This document shows positions 53,250 to 63,310 of a stretch of 64,000 bases of DNA, one piece after another. The first letter of the stretch is position 1, and each line of letters begins with the position of its first letter. Where the stretch lies: NCBI GenBank assembly GCA_963751695.1, contig CAVVVP010000009.1, positions 434,001-498,000 on the forward strand, in the 5' to 3' direction. This DNA comes from SZUA-22 sp963751695 (GTDB lineage Bacteria > Bacteroidota > Ignavibacteria > Ignavibacteriales > Melioribacteraceae). Position numbers and translations under genes: made by a program. The notes under the pieces were generated by a model. It did no database searches. It worked only from the letters and a program-made list of their open reading frames with translations, and had not been told where the DNA came from.

Positions 53250-53804
53250 GTTCCACAATAAATTTCTAAAAATCTACTTTTTCATTGAGTGAAAAAGTTC
53301 CAATTTTATAACTATCTTGTTTGGTTTTGAAAATGCGACAAAAATTTTGTATACACTTGACAAAAGAGCTGTTATTCAAATCCTAACAAAAAATGGAGCA
53401 AGAATTGGAACTAATTGTGATATTGAAACACCAATAATATTTCATCATTGCAAGAATTTTAAAAACTTACACAATTGGTAATAATTGCCATATTGGAAAA
53501 AATTCATTTATTGATTTAAGTGAGCGGTATTAAATTGGTAGACAATGTGACAATTTCAATGAGAATCAAGTCTTATAACACATCTTGATGTTGGTTATTC
53601 GTCATTGCAATCAAAATACCCAAAGAGAAGAGAAAAAATACACATTGAAATGATGTTTATATAGGGATTAATTGTACAATTTTGATGGGAGTCAGAATTG
53701 AAAGTAATTCTCTCGTTGCAGCGGGCAGTATAGTAACAAGTAATATCTTCCCATATACACTTGCAGGTGGTATTCCTGCAAAATCATTAAAAAGACTAAT
53801 ATGA
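53250..53804 (+). pseudogene. Hexapeptide-repeat O- or N-acetyltransferase, heavily frame-broken
   Basis: No long frame survives, but translated pieces in shifting frames spell a left-handed beta-helix acyltransferase: NGARIGTNCDIETPIIFHHC, TIGNNCHIGKNSFIDLS, ITHLDVGYSSLQSKYPKRR, VYIGINCTILMGVRIESNSLVAAGSIVT and PYTLAGGIPAKSLKRL. This is the VatB/WcaF-type group that acetylates sugars or antibiotics. Start and end are approximate. In this position, acetylation of the amino sugar made by the preceding aminotransferase is plausible. Confidence 0.6.
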
Positions 53805-53898
53805 TATTAAAGAAAAACTATAATCTATAATGATGTATAGCCAGAATTGTTATTTAACAATGAGCTAAATAATGTTTCCAAATAACAAGATAGTCATA

Positions 53899-54840
53899 AT
53901 GGAGACAAATCAATATATCCGAAAGTAGTTGTTTTATTTTAAGTTATAATGGAAAGGAATTACTAGATGATTCAGTTTCGTCATATCTCATGAATGACTA
54001 TCCGAATTTTGAGGTGGTTGTTATTGATAATGGTTCAACGGATGGTACCAAAGAGTTACGTAGAGAAAAATTGGCCATCAGTAAAAGTTTTGAGGACAGA
54101 AGAAAATTTAAAATATTCTGGTGGATTGAACTTTGGATTAAATTATGCATTTAATAACAGGAATTCTGACTTTGCACTAATTACTAATAACGATGTAAAA
54201 GTTGATAGAGAAGTAATTAATTCATTCGTAGAAGTAGCTCTTGATCAACCAAAAGCTGCATTTGTAACTGGAAAAGTATATTATTACGATCATCCCAATA
54301 TAATTCAAACAGTAGGAAAAGGTAGCGATGAACTATTATGGAGAAGTGGGCACATTGGAAATAAAGAAGAAGATAAAGGGCAATATAACATAATTAGAGA
54401 GATACCCTGGTGTGATGATATTTATTGGTTGGTGACAAGAGAGATTTACGAAAAAGTTGGGGGTTATGATACTGAATTTGAATTTCAAGCAGAGGATTTT
54501 GATTGGCAAGCAAGAGCCAAAGCTCAAGGATTCAAAATATTCTATACGCATAAAGCGAAGATGTGGCATAAAGACAGTATTACCATTGGTAAACACTCTC
54601 CATTTTAAATCATACTATGATTTTAGAAATCCTTTGATAGTCCATATGAAGCATCGAGATTATGAAAAATTTAAATATTACCTCCAATTAAGGAGAAAAT
54701 CACTTCTTAAACTCTCCATCAAGAAATTATTAAAATTTGAATTCTACTATGTTTTTTGTTGTTGGAAGGGTTTTATCTCTGCAGGAATCTGGGGGATAAA
54801 AAACAAGCGTGTAAAGATATCCCAACTAATACTTGGATAA
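53899..54840 (+). pseudogene. GT2-family glycosyltransferase, frame-broken at both ends
   Basis: The core is a GT-A glycosyltransferase of family 2: LSYNGKELLDDSVSSYL, VVVIDNGSTDGT, the metal site ITNNDVKVD, and EDFDWQARAKAQGFKI. The first 60 residues are in other frames, and near the 3' end an extra T in TTTT at 54603-54606 splits GKHSPF from KSYYDFRNPLIVHMKH. The corrected protein is about 310 residues, similar to rhamnosyl- or galactofuranosyl-transferases. The tail is membrane-associated and basic. Confidence 0.8.
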
Positions 54841-54879
54841 TACTTTAAAATTACTGCATTTATTCTACTTTGAATTATA

Positions 54880-55743
54880 TTGAAAATCATTAAGAAAATA
54901 TTCTATTTTTTTCTGCGTTTTTCTGGTATTCCATTTCTAATTAGAGAAGTTATACAGAAGCACAAGGTAACAATTCTAATGTTTCATGATATTGATCAAG
55001 ATTCTTCGCGTAGTACTTTTAAATTTTTGTTTGAGAATTATAATATAATTAGTCTTGAGCAATTCATTCGTGCTCACAATACTAGAAACAAAAAGATGAT
55101 TCCGAGTAAAGCCATCATAATTACTTTTGATGATGGACATATTAATAATTATAAATTACTCCCATTATTGCAGGACACTAAAATACCAATTACGATTTTT
55201 CTAACTGCTGGTATAGTCGGAACTAATAGACATTTCTGGTTTAAAATAAAAATAAAAAATTTTCAAAAGATTATCTGAAATCTATACCCAATGAAGATAG
55301 AATAGTAGCATTAAAAGAAATTGATTTTTCGCAAGAAAAGGAATTCAAAATTGCCCAGGCACTTTCCACCAATCAAATAAATACAATGAGAGAGTATGTT
55401 AATTTTGAAGCTCACACCATGTTTCATCCATGTCTTCCTCAATGTAATGTGGATGAATTAGAGCATGAGATCATTCTTTCCAAAAGGCTTATCTCGAGGA
55501 AAAATTTGACTTAGCATTAAAGCATTGCCTTTCCGAATGGGGACTATACAGATCGTGAAATCGACTTTACCCAAAAATCTGGTTATAAAGCTGCTTTGAC
55601 AGTTGATTTTGGTTATAATGACATAGATTCGAATATTTTTTCTCTAAAGAGACTAAGTACTGATGATATAAATGACATCAATGAGATGGTAGTTAGAATT
55701 TCAGGATCTAAAAGCATTTATTAAAGAATTAAATTATGCTTAA
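54880..55743 (+). pseudogene. Polysaccharide deacetylase (CE4/NodB type), frame-broken
   Basis: The first 132 residues read through a basic, hydrophobic N terminus and the motifs VTILMFHDID and IITFDDGHINNYKLLPLL (catalytic Asp pair), then ITIFLTAGIVGTNRHFW. Other frames continue with FEAHTMFHP (HxxxH metal site), FPNGDYTDREIDFTQKSGYKAALTVDFG and end near 55743, eight bases into the flippase gene. TTG at 54880 is the likely start. Such proteins remove N-acetyl groups from polysaccharides or act as modifying lipoproteins. Confidence 0.78.
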
Positions 55744-57223
55744 ACAAAAATTTATGATGGCCTTCGGTTCTAGGTTTTTAATATATATTTTATCTGCGGG
55801 AACTGGAATTATAGTTGCTCGAATTGCTGGTCCAGAAATCATTGGAACTGTGACATACGGTGTGTCTTTTGTGTCAATGTTTGGATTTCTATTTAGTTTT
55901 TATGGTGTAACACACATAAAAATGATTTCAAGTGGTGAGGACTTAGGAAAGTGTACAAAAGTATACTCTACGATCATATTTGGCACCATTGTGATTTATA
56001 CTATAACTGTGATTCTATATTTTTTCATCGAAAAATATACTTTAAGTACCCAATTCAGCTCCACTGAGGAGACTGTAATTTGGATATCACTTATTGCATT
56101 CATCGTTGCTTCAACATTTAAAATTCCTGAGATTACTTTTGTAGGTCTTAATCAACAAGCAAAGGCCAATATTCCCTACTTAATACAAGCGGTACTTTAC
56201 CACCCGGCAAGAATTGTAATTGTGTTATTAGGACTTGGTGCAGTTTCTTTAAGAAGTGCGGAGTTAGCCACTAGTATCATTTTGATACCTATCTATATTT
56301 ACCTTCTAAAAAATGTTCCTATTGAAAAAAAAATTGATAAGGAATTGTTAAAAAAATATTTCAGCATAGGCATTCCATTTATTCTTATAGCAATTACAAA
56401 TTCTTTGATGCAACATTATGGAAAAGTCTCACTCAAAAATTCTTATTCACTTGATGAATTGGGGTATTTTGCGGGTGGGTATGGATTAACGCGCCTCATG
56501 CTAATGATTGGAACTACTGCTGGAACCATTTTCTTTCCGCTATTTTCTAAAGCAGTTGCAAACGGAGAATTTGATTTAATTAAAACACAAATAAATAAAT
56601 ATGAAAGGTTTATATTACTTTTCCTACTCCCCATCTTTATTGTCGTTTCATCATATGCTGATCCAATCATTCCTTTGCTTATAGGTAATAAATATCTACC
56701 ATCAGTTCCAGTATTTTCAATTCTTGTCTTCACAGCTTTTTTCTCGATTTGGAGTAATGTTTATTATAATTTGTTAGTTGGAAGAAATAAATATTTTGAA
56801 GCTGCAAGTCTAAACGTTTTATTTCTTCTAATTTTCTTTGCTTTATTATATTCATTTTTGAATGAAGACCAACTTAACCTTGGAGCTCAAGGTTTAGCGT
56901 GGGCAATGTTAATACTAAGCATTATTAAATTTGGATTTTGGTTCGTTAGAGGAAGTCGAAATTTTAATATAAAGGTTGATAAGAAGCTTATTATTATTTT
57001 TTTTGCGAATATTGTATTGTTTTTGTTATATACGCTTAAAATGAATATCCTTGTAGAAGATGGTATTGTTTTTCATGCTTTATTTATACTTATAAGTATA
57101 GTTTGCTTTTATATTTTTCTTTCGATTCTGAAAATTGCAACAATTGATGACATTAATTTCTTAAAAAAAGCATTTAATCTTAAATCGCTAATTAATTATA
57201 CAAAAGAAGAGATAAAAGGATAG
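55736..57223 (+). CDS. Polysaccharide flippase (Wzx type, MATE/MOP superfamily)
   Basis: The 495-residue membrane protein has about 14 hydrophobic helices and the MOP-type start FMMAFGSRFLIYILSAGTGIIVARIAGPE, with LEYFSIGIPF-like repeats in the second half. Wzx flips lipid-linked repeat units across the inner membrane. It is intact and lies between the deacetylase and the polymerase genes, so a Wzx/Wzy-type pathway is likely. Confidence 0.9.
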   Translation: MLKQKFMMAFGSRFLIYILSAGTGIIVARIAGPEIIGTVTYGVSFVSMFGFLFSFYGVTHIKMISSGEDLGKCTKVYSTIIFGTIVIYTITVILYFFIEKYTLSTQFSSTEETVIWISLIAFIVASTFKIPEITFVGLNQQAKANIPYLIQAVLYHPARIVIVLLGLGAVSLRSAELATSIILIPIYIYLLKNVPIEKKIDKELLKKYFSIGIPFILIAITNSLMQHYGKVSLKNSYSLDELGYFAGGYGLTRLMLMIGTTAGTIFFPLFSKAVANGEFDLIKTQINKYERFILLFLLPIFIVVSSYADPIIPLLIGNKYLPSVPVFSILVFTAFFSIWSNVYYNLLVGRNKYFEAASLNVLFLLIFFALLYSFLNEDQLNLGAQGLAWAMLILSIIKFGFWFVRGSRNFNIKVDKKLIIIFFANIVLFLLYTLKMNILVEDGIVFHALFILISIVCFYIFLSILKIATIDDINFLKKAFNLKSLINYTKEEIKG

Positions 57224-57242
57224 TATTACTTTGTAGAATATT

Positions 57243-58608
57243 ATGAAATCTGAGAATAGATTTGAAATAACGATTTTCTGGTTAATTATAGTATTTTATT
57301 TAGATCCTGGCGGATTTTCTTGATGAAAATCTCAAGCCAATTATCAGGAATTTTGTATTATTTTTATTCACAGGAATCGCATGGTTGATTTTTCTTTGGC
57401 ACTACCATAAAAATGAAAATATTTAATTAATAAAAAACACTTAAATGCGTATATAGTCGTAATTAGCATTTGGCTTTGCTATTATTTTATTTGGTATTAT
57501 GGTTTTAATAATATCTTTTATTCAAGTGTTGTAAAATCAATTGCCAATAATGCTAGAGCAATAAATCCTCCTTTACTGGTAATTCCAATCGTTTATTTTT
57601 GCTTCAATTGGAGTTAGAAAATTTATAAATGTACTTTCAATTTCTAGCATTATAATCATTTTTTTATTTGTTTTATCTATTTTTAGTGGAATTGAGATCA
57701 TCCCATTTTGGAAAACAAACAGAGGTTGGGGTGTTAATCTTACAAGATATTTCATGCACGGAGAAGGAATCATTTATATTTTAATTCCGATACTTATTTC
57801 CATGATAATGTTGAAATTCAAAAAAAATTATTATGTTTTAGTTTCTGCGGTTTTTGTAATATTATATATTTTACTTACTGTAGTAAGGAGAAACATAATT
57901 GGTATATTAGAATATACTATTATCATTGCATTTATTACAAACTATATTTATGGTAGAAATCCTTTTCTTTCAGTCAAAAGATATGTCAATTTTAAGACAG
58001 TAACGGTAGCATTTTTAATGTTTGTTGCAATAAGTTTCTATTCTCCAAAATTTTTGAAGAGTGTTGAGAATTTATTAGAGAATACTTATAAAACTGCAAT
58101 TATGGGAGGAGAATATGGAGGGTCGGAAGATGTTAGAATGAGTCTAACAGAAAATGTTGCAATCGTAGGCGCAATAATGAATAACTTTTTCGGAGGAACT
58201 GGATATCACCCTGATTGGTTGGAAGGAGAGGGTGGAGACCGAGGTTGGGAGGGCAGTGATTATATTTTTCTATCAGCATTTGCAATGTATGGAATTATAG
58301 GTCTTTTAATATTTCTACCTTTTTACATAATATCATTCATGATTATATTTGAATTTCTTCGTTTTATAAGGTCAAACCTAGAAATTATTCACGAGTATCA
58401 AAAGATCTTTATATATCCTGTGATAGTTGGAATTGGTAGTTCAGCAGAATTTATTAAAAATCTAATTGAATATCCAAACTGGTTTCATGCTATAGGCGCA
58501 ATTAAAAATAGTCCAATGTATTTATTTTACTTCGGGCTCTTACTCGGAAGTTACTATTGTGTTCAAAAAATTGTTTTAATAATAAAAATGGAAGAAAATG
58601 AAGATTAG
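57243..58608 (+). pseudogene. O-antigen polymerase/ligase (Wzy type), N-terminal part frame-broken
   Basis: The intact part from 57754 encodes about 285 residues with five or six helices and a large loop (SLTENVAIVGAIMNNFFGGTGYHPDWLEGEGGDR), typical of Wzy polymerases. Pieces before it in shifting frames read MKSENRFEITIFWLIIVFYLDPGG, NNARAINPPLLVIPIVYF, FINVLSISSIIIIFLFVLSIFSG and LTRYFMHGEGIIY, so the gene begins near 57243. Low sequence similarity is usual in this family; the call relies on topology and on the flippase next to it. Confidence 0.7.
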
Positions 58609-59899
58609 TATATTTGGTTTAGGATACGTTGGCTGTGTATCTTTAGGTTGTCTTGCTAAAAATGGAAACGAACTTATTGGTGTTGACATTAGCAAGACTA
58701 AAGTAGATTTAATAAATGAGGCAAAACCTACAATAGTTGAAAATCAGATTGATGAATTGATTGCAGTAGGTGTTAAAAATGGGAGCATAAAAGCTACCAT
58801 GGATTACAATGAAGCGGTTAATAATTCCGAGATTTCAATAGTATGTGTTGGGACTCCCTCAACAAAAGAGGGCCACTTGAATCTTGATTACATCTATAGT
58901 ACAGCAGAACAAATCGGTAGTGTATTAAAGGATAAGGATTCTTTTCATATTATCGCAATTCGTTCAACCGTTCTTCCAGGAACAAATGAAAGATTTGGAG
59001 AAATCATTGAAAAAAGTTCTGGGAAAAATAGAAACAAGGATTTTACAATAATTTCCAATCCTGAATTTTTAAGGGAAGGAACTGCTGTAGATGACTACTT
59101 TAATCCACCTGTTACGGTAATTGGTGGTGATCATGAAAATTCTGTAGCGAAAATGGCAGAATTGTACAAAGAAATAAATGCTGCGATAGAAATTGTTGAT
59201 ATTCGAGTCGCAGAACTAATTAAGTATGTTAACAACTCTTTTCATGCTTTGAAAATTACATTTGCTAATGAGATAGGGAATATTAGTAAAAGATTGGGTA
59301 TAGATTCTCATCAGGTAATGAAACTCTTCACGATGGATAAACAGTTAAATATTTCTCCTTATTATTTCAAACCAGGTTTTGCTTATGGTGGTTCATGCCT
59401 CCCCAAAGATTTAAAAGGATTAAATGCGCTAGCTCATGACAAATACCTAGATGTTCCTGTGCTTAATGCTATTAGTAATAGCAACGAACTACAAAAGAAT
59501 TCTGCATATGAAATTATTATTTCAAAAGAACTTAAAAAAATTGGAATCCTTGGATTATCGTTTAAACCTGGAACAGATGATCTTAGATATAGTCCCATTG
59601 TTGATGTAATTGAAAAACTCCTTGGAAAAGGATATGATATTCGCATCTTTGATAAAAATGTTAGTCTTGCTAAGTTGATCGGCCAAAATAAAAGTTATAT
59701 TCAAGAAAAATTACCCCACATTAGTGATTTACTTGTAAATGACTTATCTCAATTAGTCGAGTGGGCTGAAATTCTAGTTTTTACATATAAAGATGAAATT
59801 TTTGAAAATTTGGAGATTAATCATGAAAAAGAAATTGTAGATCTTGCAAATTATGATTACTTAAAAACACAAAATAATTATGAAGGAATTTGTTGGTAG
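58598..59899 (+). CDS. algD: GDP-mannose 6-dehydrogenase-like enzyme (AlgD type)
   Basis: The 433-residue enzyme oxidises the C6 of a nucleotide sugar with NAD. It follows AlgD closely: KISIFGLGYVGCVSLGCLAKNG, VGTPSTKEGHLNLDYI, IRSTVLPGTNERFG, NPEFLREGTAVDDYFNPP, AYGGSCLPKDLKGLNALA with the catalytic cysteine, and LSFKPGTDDLRYSP. It thus probably makes GDP-mannuronate, a different uronic acid from that of the WbpA homologue. It overlaps the polymerase gene by 11 bases. Confidence 0.9.
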   Translation: MKISIFGLGYVGCVSLGCLAKNGNELIGVDISKTKVDLINEAKPTIVENQIDELIAVGVKNGSIKATMDYNEAVNNSEISIVCVGTPSTKEGHLNLDYIYSTAEQIGSVLKDKDSFHIIAIRSTVLPGTNERFGEIIEKSSGKNRNKDFTIISNPEFLREGTAVDDYFNPPVTVIGGDHENSVAKMAELYKEINAAIEIVDIRVAELIKYVNNSFHALKITFANEIGNISKRLGIDSHQVMKLFTMDKQLNISPYYFKPGFAYGGSCLPKDLKGLNALAHDKYLDVPVLNAISNSNELQKNSAYEIIISKELKKIGILGLSFKPGTDDLRYSPIVDVIEKLLGKGYDIRIFDKNVSLAKLIGQNKSYIQEKLPHISDLLVNDLSQLVEWAEILVFTYKDEIFENLEINHEKEIVDLANYDYLKTQNNYEGICW

Positions 59900-59903
59900 C
59901 GAT

Positions 59904-61136
59904 ATGAATCAAAGAAAAAAAATATTAGTAGTTAGTCCTGGAAATTTGTTTCCTACAACAATGATGAGCCAAAGAAGGGTGTTAAATCAGATAAATTCGT
60001 TAGTAAAAAGATTTGATGTTGATTTAGCCACTTTTGATAAAAATAAAAAAATAGCGCAATTAACGCATGATTCCCTGAAGGGAATAATTAGTAATTTCCA
60101 TAGTATTAATGCAATTAACTATGACCACAATATTCTTCGAAAACATTTTTATAACCTAAAATTTCATTTTAATTATAAATTTAGAGGTATTAGAATAGCT
60201 GTTTCGAATTATTCATCAATGTACGCAAGAAAGAATCTAGCAAAAATCATTAATAATAATAAATATGATATTATAATTTCACACTATTGGTGGGGATCAT
60301 TCTTTTTTAAAGAGAAATTAAATTATAAACCATGTAAGATCCTTGACCTTCATTCAATGGTTGATGAAGATATAATTTTGAACAGCAACGCAACCTTTTA
60401 CAGGGATAATCATGGTCTTGAGAAAAGAGTAAATAAAAATAATTTAAAATTTCAAAAAGAAGTATACCACCATGTAGATTTAATAGTTCCTAATAGCAAA
60501 AAACAAGTTGAAATTTTATCCAAAAATTACAACGAAATCAAGCATTACTACTGTCCCAATGGTCAAGAGATTTCTTACTTTAATAAGTTTATTAAAAAGG
60601 ATTATGATCCAAAAACAATTTTATTTTACGGCAGCATTGGCGGTTTACAAAACAGAAGGGGATTTGATCTTTTTCATAATAAAGTTTGGCCATTGATATT
60701 AGCAAAAGAGGAAAATGCAAAATTACTCATTGTTGGCAATAAGCCACCAGAAAACATTCTTGCTCTCAATAACCTTCCTAACGTGACAGTGACTGGTTAT
60801 GTAGAGGAAGTTGGTGAATATATCTCTAACGCTAGCTGCATGGTTTTACCGATGGATATAGGTGTTGGTTTCAGAGGAAGAGTGATTGAGGTTATGGCTA
60901 CAGGTGTTCCTGTTATTGGCAACCATAATGCCTTAGATTGTATAGGAATGGAAAACGGTATTAATGGTTATGTTACAGATGACTATCAAGAACTTGCAGA
61001 TTATGCAGTTGAAATATTAAATAATAAAGATCTTCGTAGAACACTTAGCGAAAATTCTGTGAAATTTGTTGATCAGAACTACTCATTTAGTGCCACATTT
61101 GATAAACTTACTGAATATTTAGAAAATTTAGTTTAG
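59904..61136 (+). CDS. GT4-family glycosyltransferase
   Basis: The protein of about 410 residues is a GT-B glycosyltransferase: N-terminal ILVVSPGNLFPTTMMSQRR, C-terminal ILFYGSIGGLQNRRGFDLF, LLIVGNKPPENI, VTVTGYVEEVGEYISNASCMVLPM and VIEVMATGVPVIGN. The ATG at 59904 comes just after the algD stop; an in-frame ATG at 59880 that overlaps algD is possible. Sugar specificity is unknown. Confidence 0.88.
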   Translation: MNQRKKILVVSPGNLFPTTMMSQRRVLNQINSLVKRFDVDLATFDKNKKIAQLTHDSLKGIISNFHSINAINYDHNILRKHFYNLKFHFNYKFRGIRIAVSNYSSMYARKNLAKIINNNKYDIIISHYWWGSFFFKEKLNYKPCKILDLHSMVDEDIILNSNATFYRDNHGLEKRVNKNNLKFQKEVYHHVDLIVPNSKKQVEILSKNYNEIKHYYCPNGQEISYFNKFIKKDYDPKTILFYGSIGGLQNRRGFDLFHNKVWPLILAKEENAKLLIVGNKPPENILALNNLPNVTVTGYVEEVGEYISNASCMVLPMDIGVGFRGRVIEVMATGVPVIGNHNALDCIGMENGINGYVTDDYQELADYAVEILNNKDLRRTLSENSVKFVDQNYSFSATFDKLTEYLENLV

Positions 61137-61152
61137 ATAATTAGAAAATTTG

Positions 61153-62193
61153 ATGAAATTAGCAATCCATAAGAGGGTAGGCTCATATAGTGATAATTGG
61201 ATTAAATTTTGTGAAAAAAACAATATTCACTATAAAATTGTTAATTGTTTTGATAGCGATATAATAGGTCAATTAAAAAATATTGATGGGTTATTATGGC
61301 ATTGGAATCAGGACGATTATTCCTCTAAATTAGTAGCACTTCAAATAATTTTCACGTTAAATAAAGCTGGAATTCCCACTTATCCTAATTATGACACAGC
61401 TTTTATGTTTGATGATAAAGTAGGTCAAAAATATCTGTTTGAATCTATAGATGCCCCCTTGGTAAGAACTAATGTTTTTTTTAACAAGGTGGATGCACTC
61501 AATTGGATTAAGAAAGAGGACTTTCCCAAAGTGTTTAAATTAAGGGGAGGAGCTGGTGCGGAGCATGTAAAACTCTTGAATAATAAATGGAAAGCAAAGA
61601 GGGAAATAAAAAAAATTTTCGGTAAAGGTATTCCGCAAACTAATAGAAGAGTTGTCGTCAAAGATAAGGTTATTTCTTTTAGAAATGATTCATCGAAAGA
61701 TAACCTACTTGCACTTATTAAAAGTGCAAGTAGATTTTTTATCCCTTCAAAAAAGGAAAATTCTTTCCCTCGTGAAAAAGGATATATTTATTTTCAAGAT
61801 TTTCTAAAAGGAAATTATTTTGATACGAGGTTGGTAGTCGTGGGGAAAAAATGTATGGGTTTTATTCGGTACAATAGAAAAAATGACTTTAGAGCATCAG
61901 GTAGTGGAATGTGGTCATTTGATCCAGAAAAGATAAATCTTGAAGATGTTGAAATGGTTTTTGGGATATCTGAAAAACTTGGATTTCAATCCATGGCATA
62001 TGATATTCTTTCGGATGGAGCTCAATCTAAAGTAATTGAAATGAGTTGTTTTTTTGGTAGTAGAAAAATTGATAAGATGTATTTAGGTTATTGGGATAGA
62101 GAATTGAATTGGCACAAAGGATCCATCAATCCACCGTCTATGATAATTGAAGATTTTATTAACTCTCTCGAAATAAAATCGGACAAATTTTAA
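61153..62193 (+). CDS. ATP-grasp family ligase (RimK-like)
   Basis: The 346-residue protein has an ATP-grasp fold: a pre-ATP-grasp domain, then YPNYDTAFMFDDKVGQKYLFE, PKVFKLRGGAGAEHVKLL (nucleotide-binding lysine and glycine loop), a variable insert, IYFQDFLKGNYFDTRLVVVGKK, and the metal region LGFQSMAYDIL and VIEMSC. These enzymes join carboxylates to amines, as RimK or carboxylate-amine ligases do. Between glycosyltransferases and a CapA-like gene it may add an amino acid to a uronic acid or build a peptide-like cap (inference). ATG at 61153 is preferred to a TTG three bases before. Confidence 0.85.
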   Translation: MKLAIHKRVGSYSDNWIKFCEKNNIHYKIVNCFDSDIIGQLKNIDGLLWHWNQDDYSSKLVALQIIFTLNKAGIPTYPNYDTAFMFDDKVGQKYLFESIDAPLVRTNVFFNKVDALNWIKKEDFPKVFKLRGGAGAEHVKLLNNKWKAKREIKKIFGKGIPQTNRRVVVKDKVISFRNDSSKDNLLALIKSASRFFIPSKKENSFPREKGYIYFQDFLKGNYFDTRLVVVGKKCMGFIRYNRKNDFRASGSGMWSFDPEKINLEDVEMVFGISEKLGFQSMAYDILSDGAQSKVIEMSCFFGSRKIDKMYLGYWDRELNWHKGSINPPSMIIEDFINSLEIKSDKF

Positions 62194-62206
62194 TCGAGTT
62201 CCCAAA

Positions 62207-63310
62207 ATGAAAATTCTGTTTTTCATAGAAAGTCTATGTCCTGGGGGGAAAGAAAGACAGTTAGTAGAGCTTTTAAAAGGTTTGTCTCATAATAATAAGT
62301 TTTCGATTCGTCTTGTTATGTTTGAGAATATTATTGTATATCCAGAATTTTATAGTACAAAAATTAATTATGAGATAATTCCAAGGAATTCATTTTCAAC
62401 ATATAAATATCTTCTTAAAATAATAAATGAATTTTCGCCAGATATTATACATTCTTGGGGAAAGACTCCAACTCTATTTTCCATTTTGCCATCAATCTTG
62501 AAAAAAATCAAATTAGTAGATGGTTCTATTAGATATGCGGCAAAATTTGATACTTTTTCCAAGGTCAATTTAATTTCAGAATTAAATTTTTTCTTTTCTG
62601 ATCAAGTAATTGCAAACTCAAATGCCGGACTAATTTCTCATAATAAATCAAAAAAAAAGAAGTATGATGTAATTTATAATGGTTTGGACATAAGTCGGTT
62701 TAGTAATTTAGAATTAACTCCAGACTTATCGATTCTAAAAAAAGAATTATTGAATTTTAATCTAGTAATTGGGGTTGTTGGTAGTCTCGTTGATAGTAAG
62801 GATCATTTTACGATTATTCGGGCTCTGAATGATCTGATGTTAGATTATCGGATTGCATGCTTAATTCTCGGAGAAGGACCGAATCAGAATAAAATAGAGC
62901 AGAGTATTAACACAGAATACAAAAAGAATTATTTCTTTCTTGGCCAGAGAGATGATGTTGAACGAATAATCCCCCTTTTTGATCTTGGTATACTGTTATC
63001 GAATACAAAAAATGGACGACATGCAGAAGGGATTTCAAATTCCATCATGGAACAGATGTATTTAAAAGTTCCGGTAATCGCTACAGATAGTGGTGGAAAT
63101 TTAGAAATAATTGATGACCAAGTTACTGGATATCTAATACCAAGTTATGATATTGAAAAACTTAAACATATAATCACTTTACTAATTTCTGACGAAAGGA
63201 AGCGATCTCAAATGGGAGAATTAGCTTCTCAATCAATTATCGAAAAATTTTCTTTGTCCAGGATGGTTGAAAATCATATAAAGATGTATAATAAGGTTAT
63301 AAATGGCTAG
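62207..63310 (+). CDS. GT4-family glycosyltransferase
   Basis: The 367-residue GT-B enzyme begins ILFFIESLCPGGKERQLVELLKGL, the usual glycan-binding Gly-rich loop, and continues with VIYNGLDISRF, LVIGVVGSLVDSKDHFTIIRAL, ILGEGPNQNKIEQ, and EGISNSIMEQMYLKVPVIATDSGGNLEII, which includes the donor-binding EEG-type loop. Its 3' end overlaps the CapA-like gene by eight bases, so the genes are coupled. Sugar specificity is unknown. Confidence 0.92.
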   Translation: MKILFFIESLCPGGKERQLVELLKGLSHNNKFSIRLVMFENIIVYPEFYSTKINYEIIPRNSFSTYKYLLKIINEFSPDIIHSWGKTPTLFSILPSILKKIKLVDGSIRYAAKFDTFSKVNLISELNFFFSDQVIANSNAGLISHNKSKKKKYDVIYNGLDISRFSNLELTPDLSILKKELLNFNLVIGVVGSLVDSKDHFTIIRALNDLMLDYRIACLILGEGPNQNKIEQSINTEYKKNYFFLGQRDDVERIIPLFDLGILLSNTKNGRHAEGISNSIMEQMYLKVPVIATDSGGNLEIIDDQVTGYLIPSYDIEKLKHIITLLISDERKRSQMGELASQSIIEKFSLSRMVENHIKMYNKVING

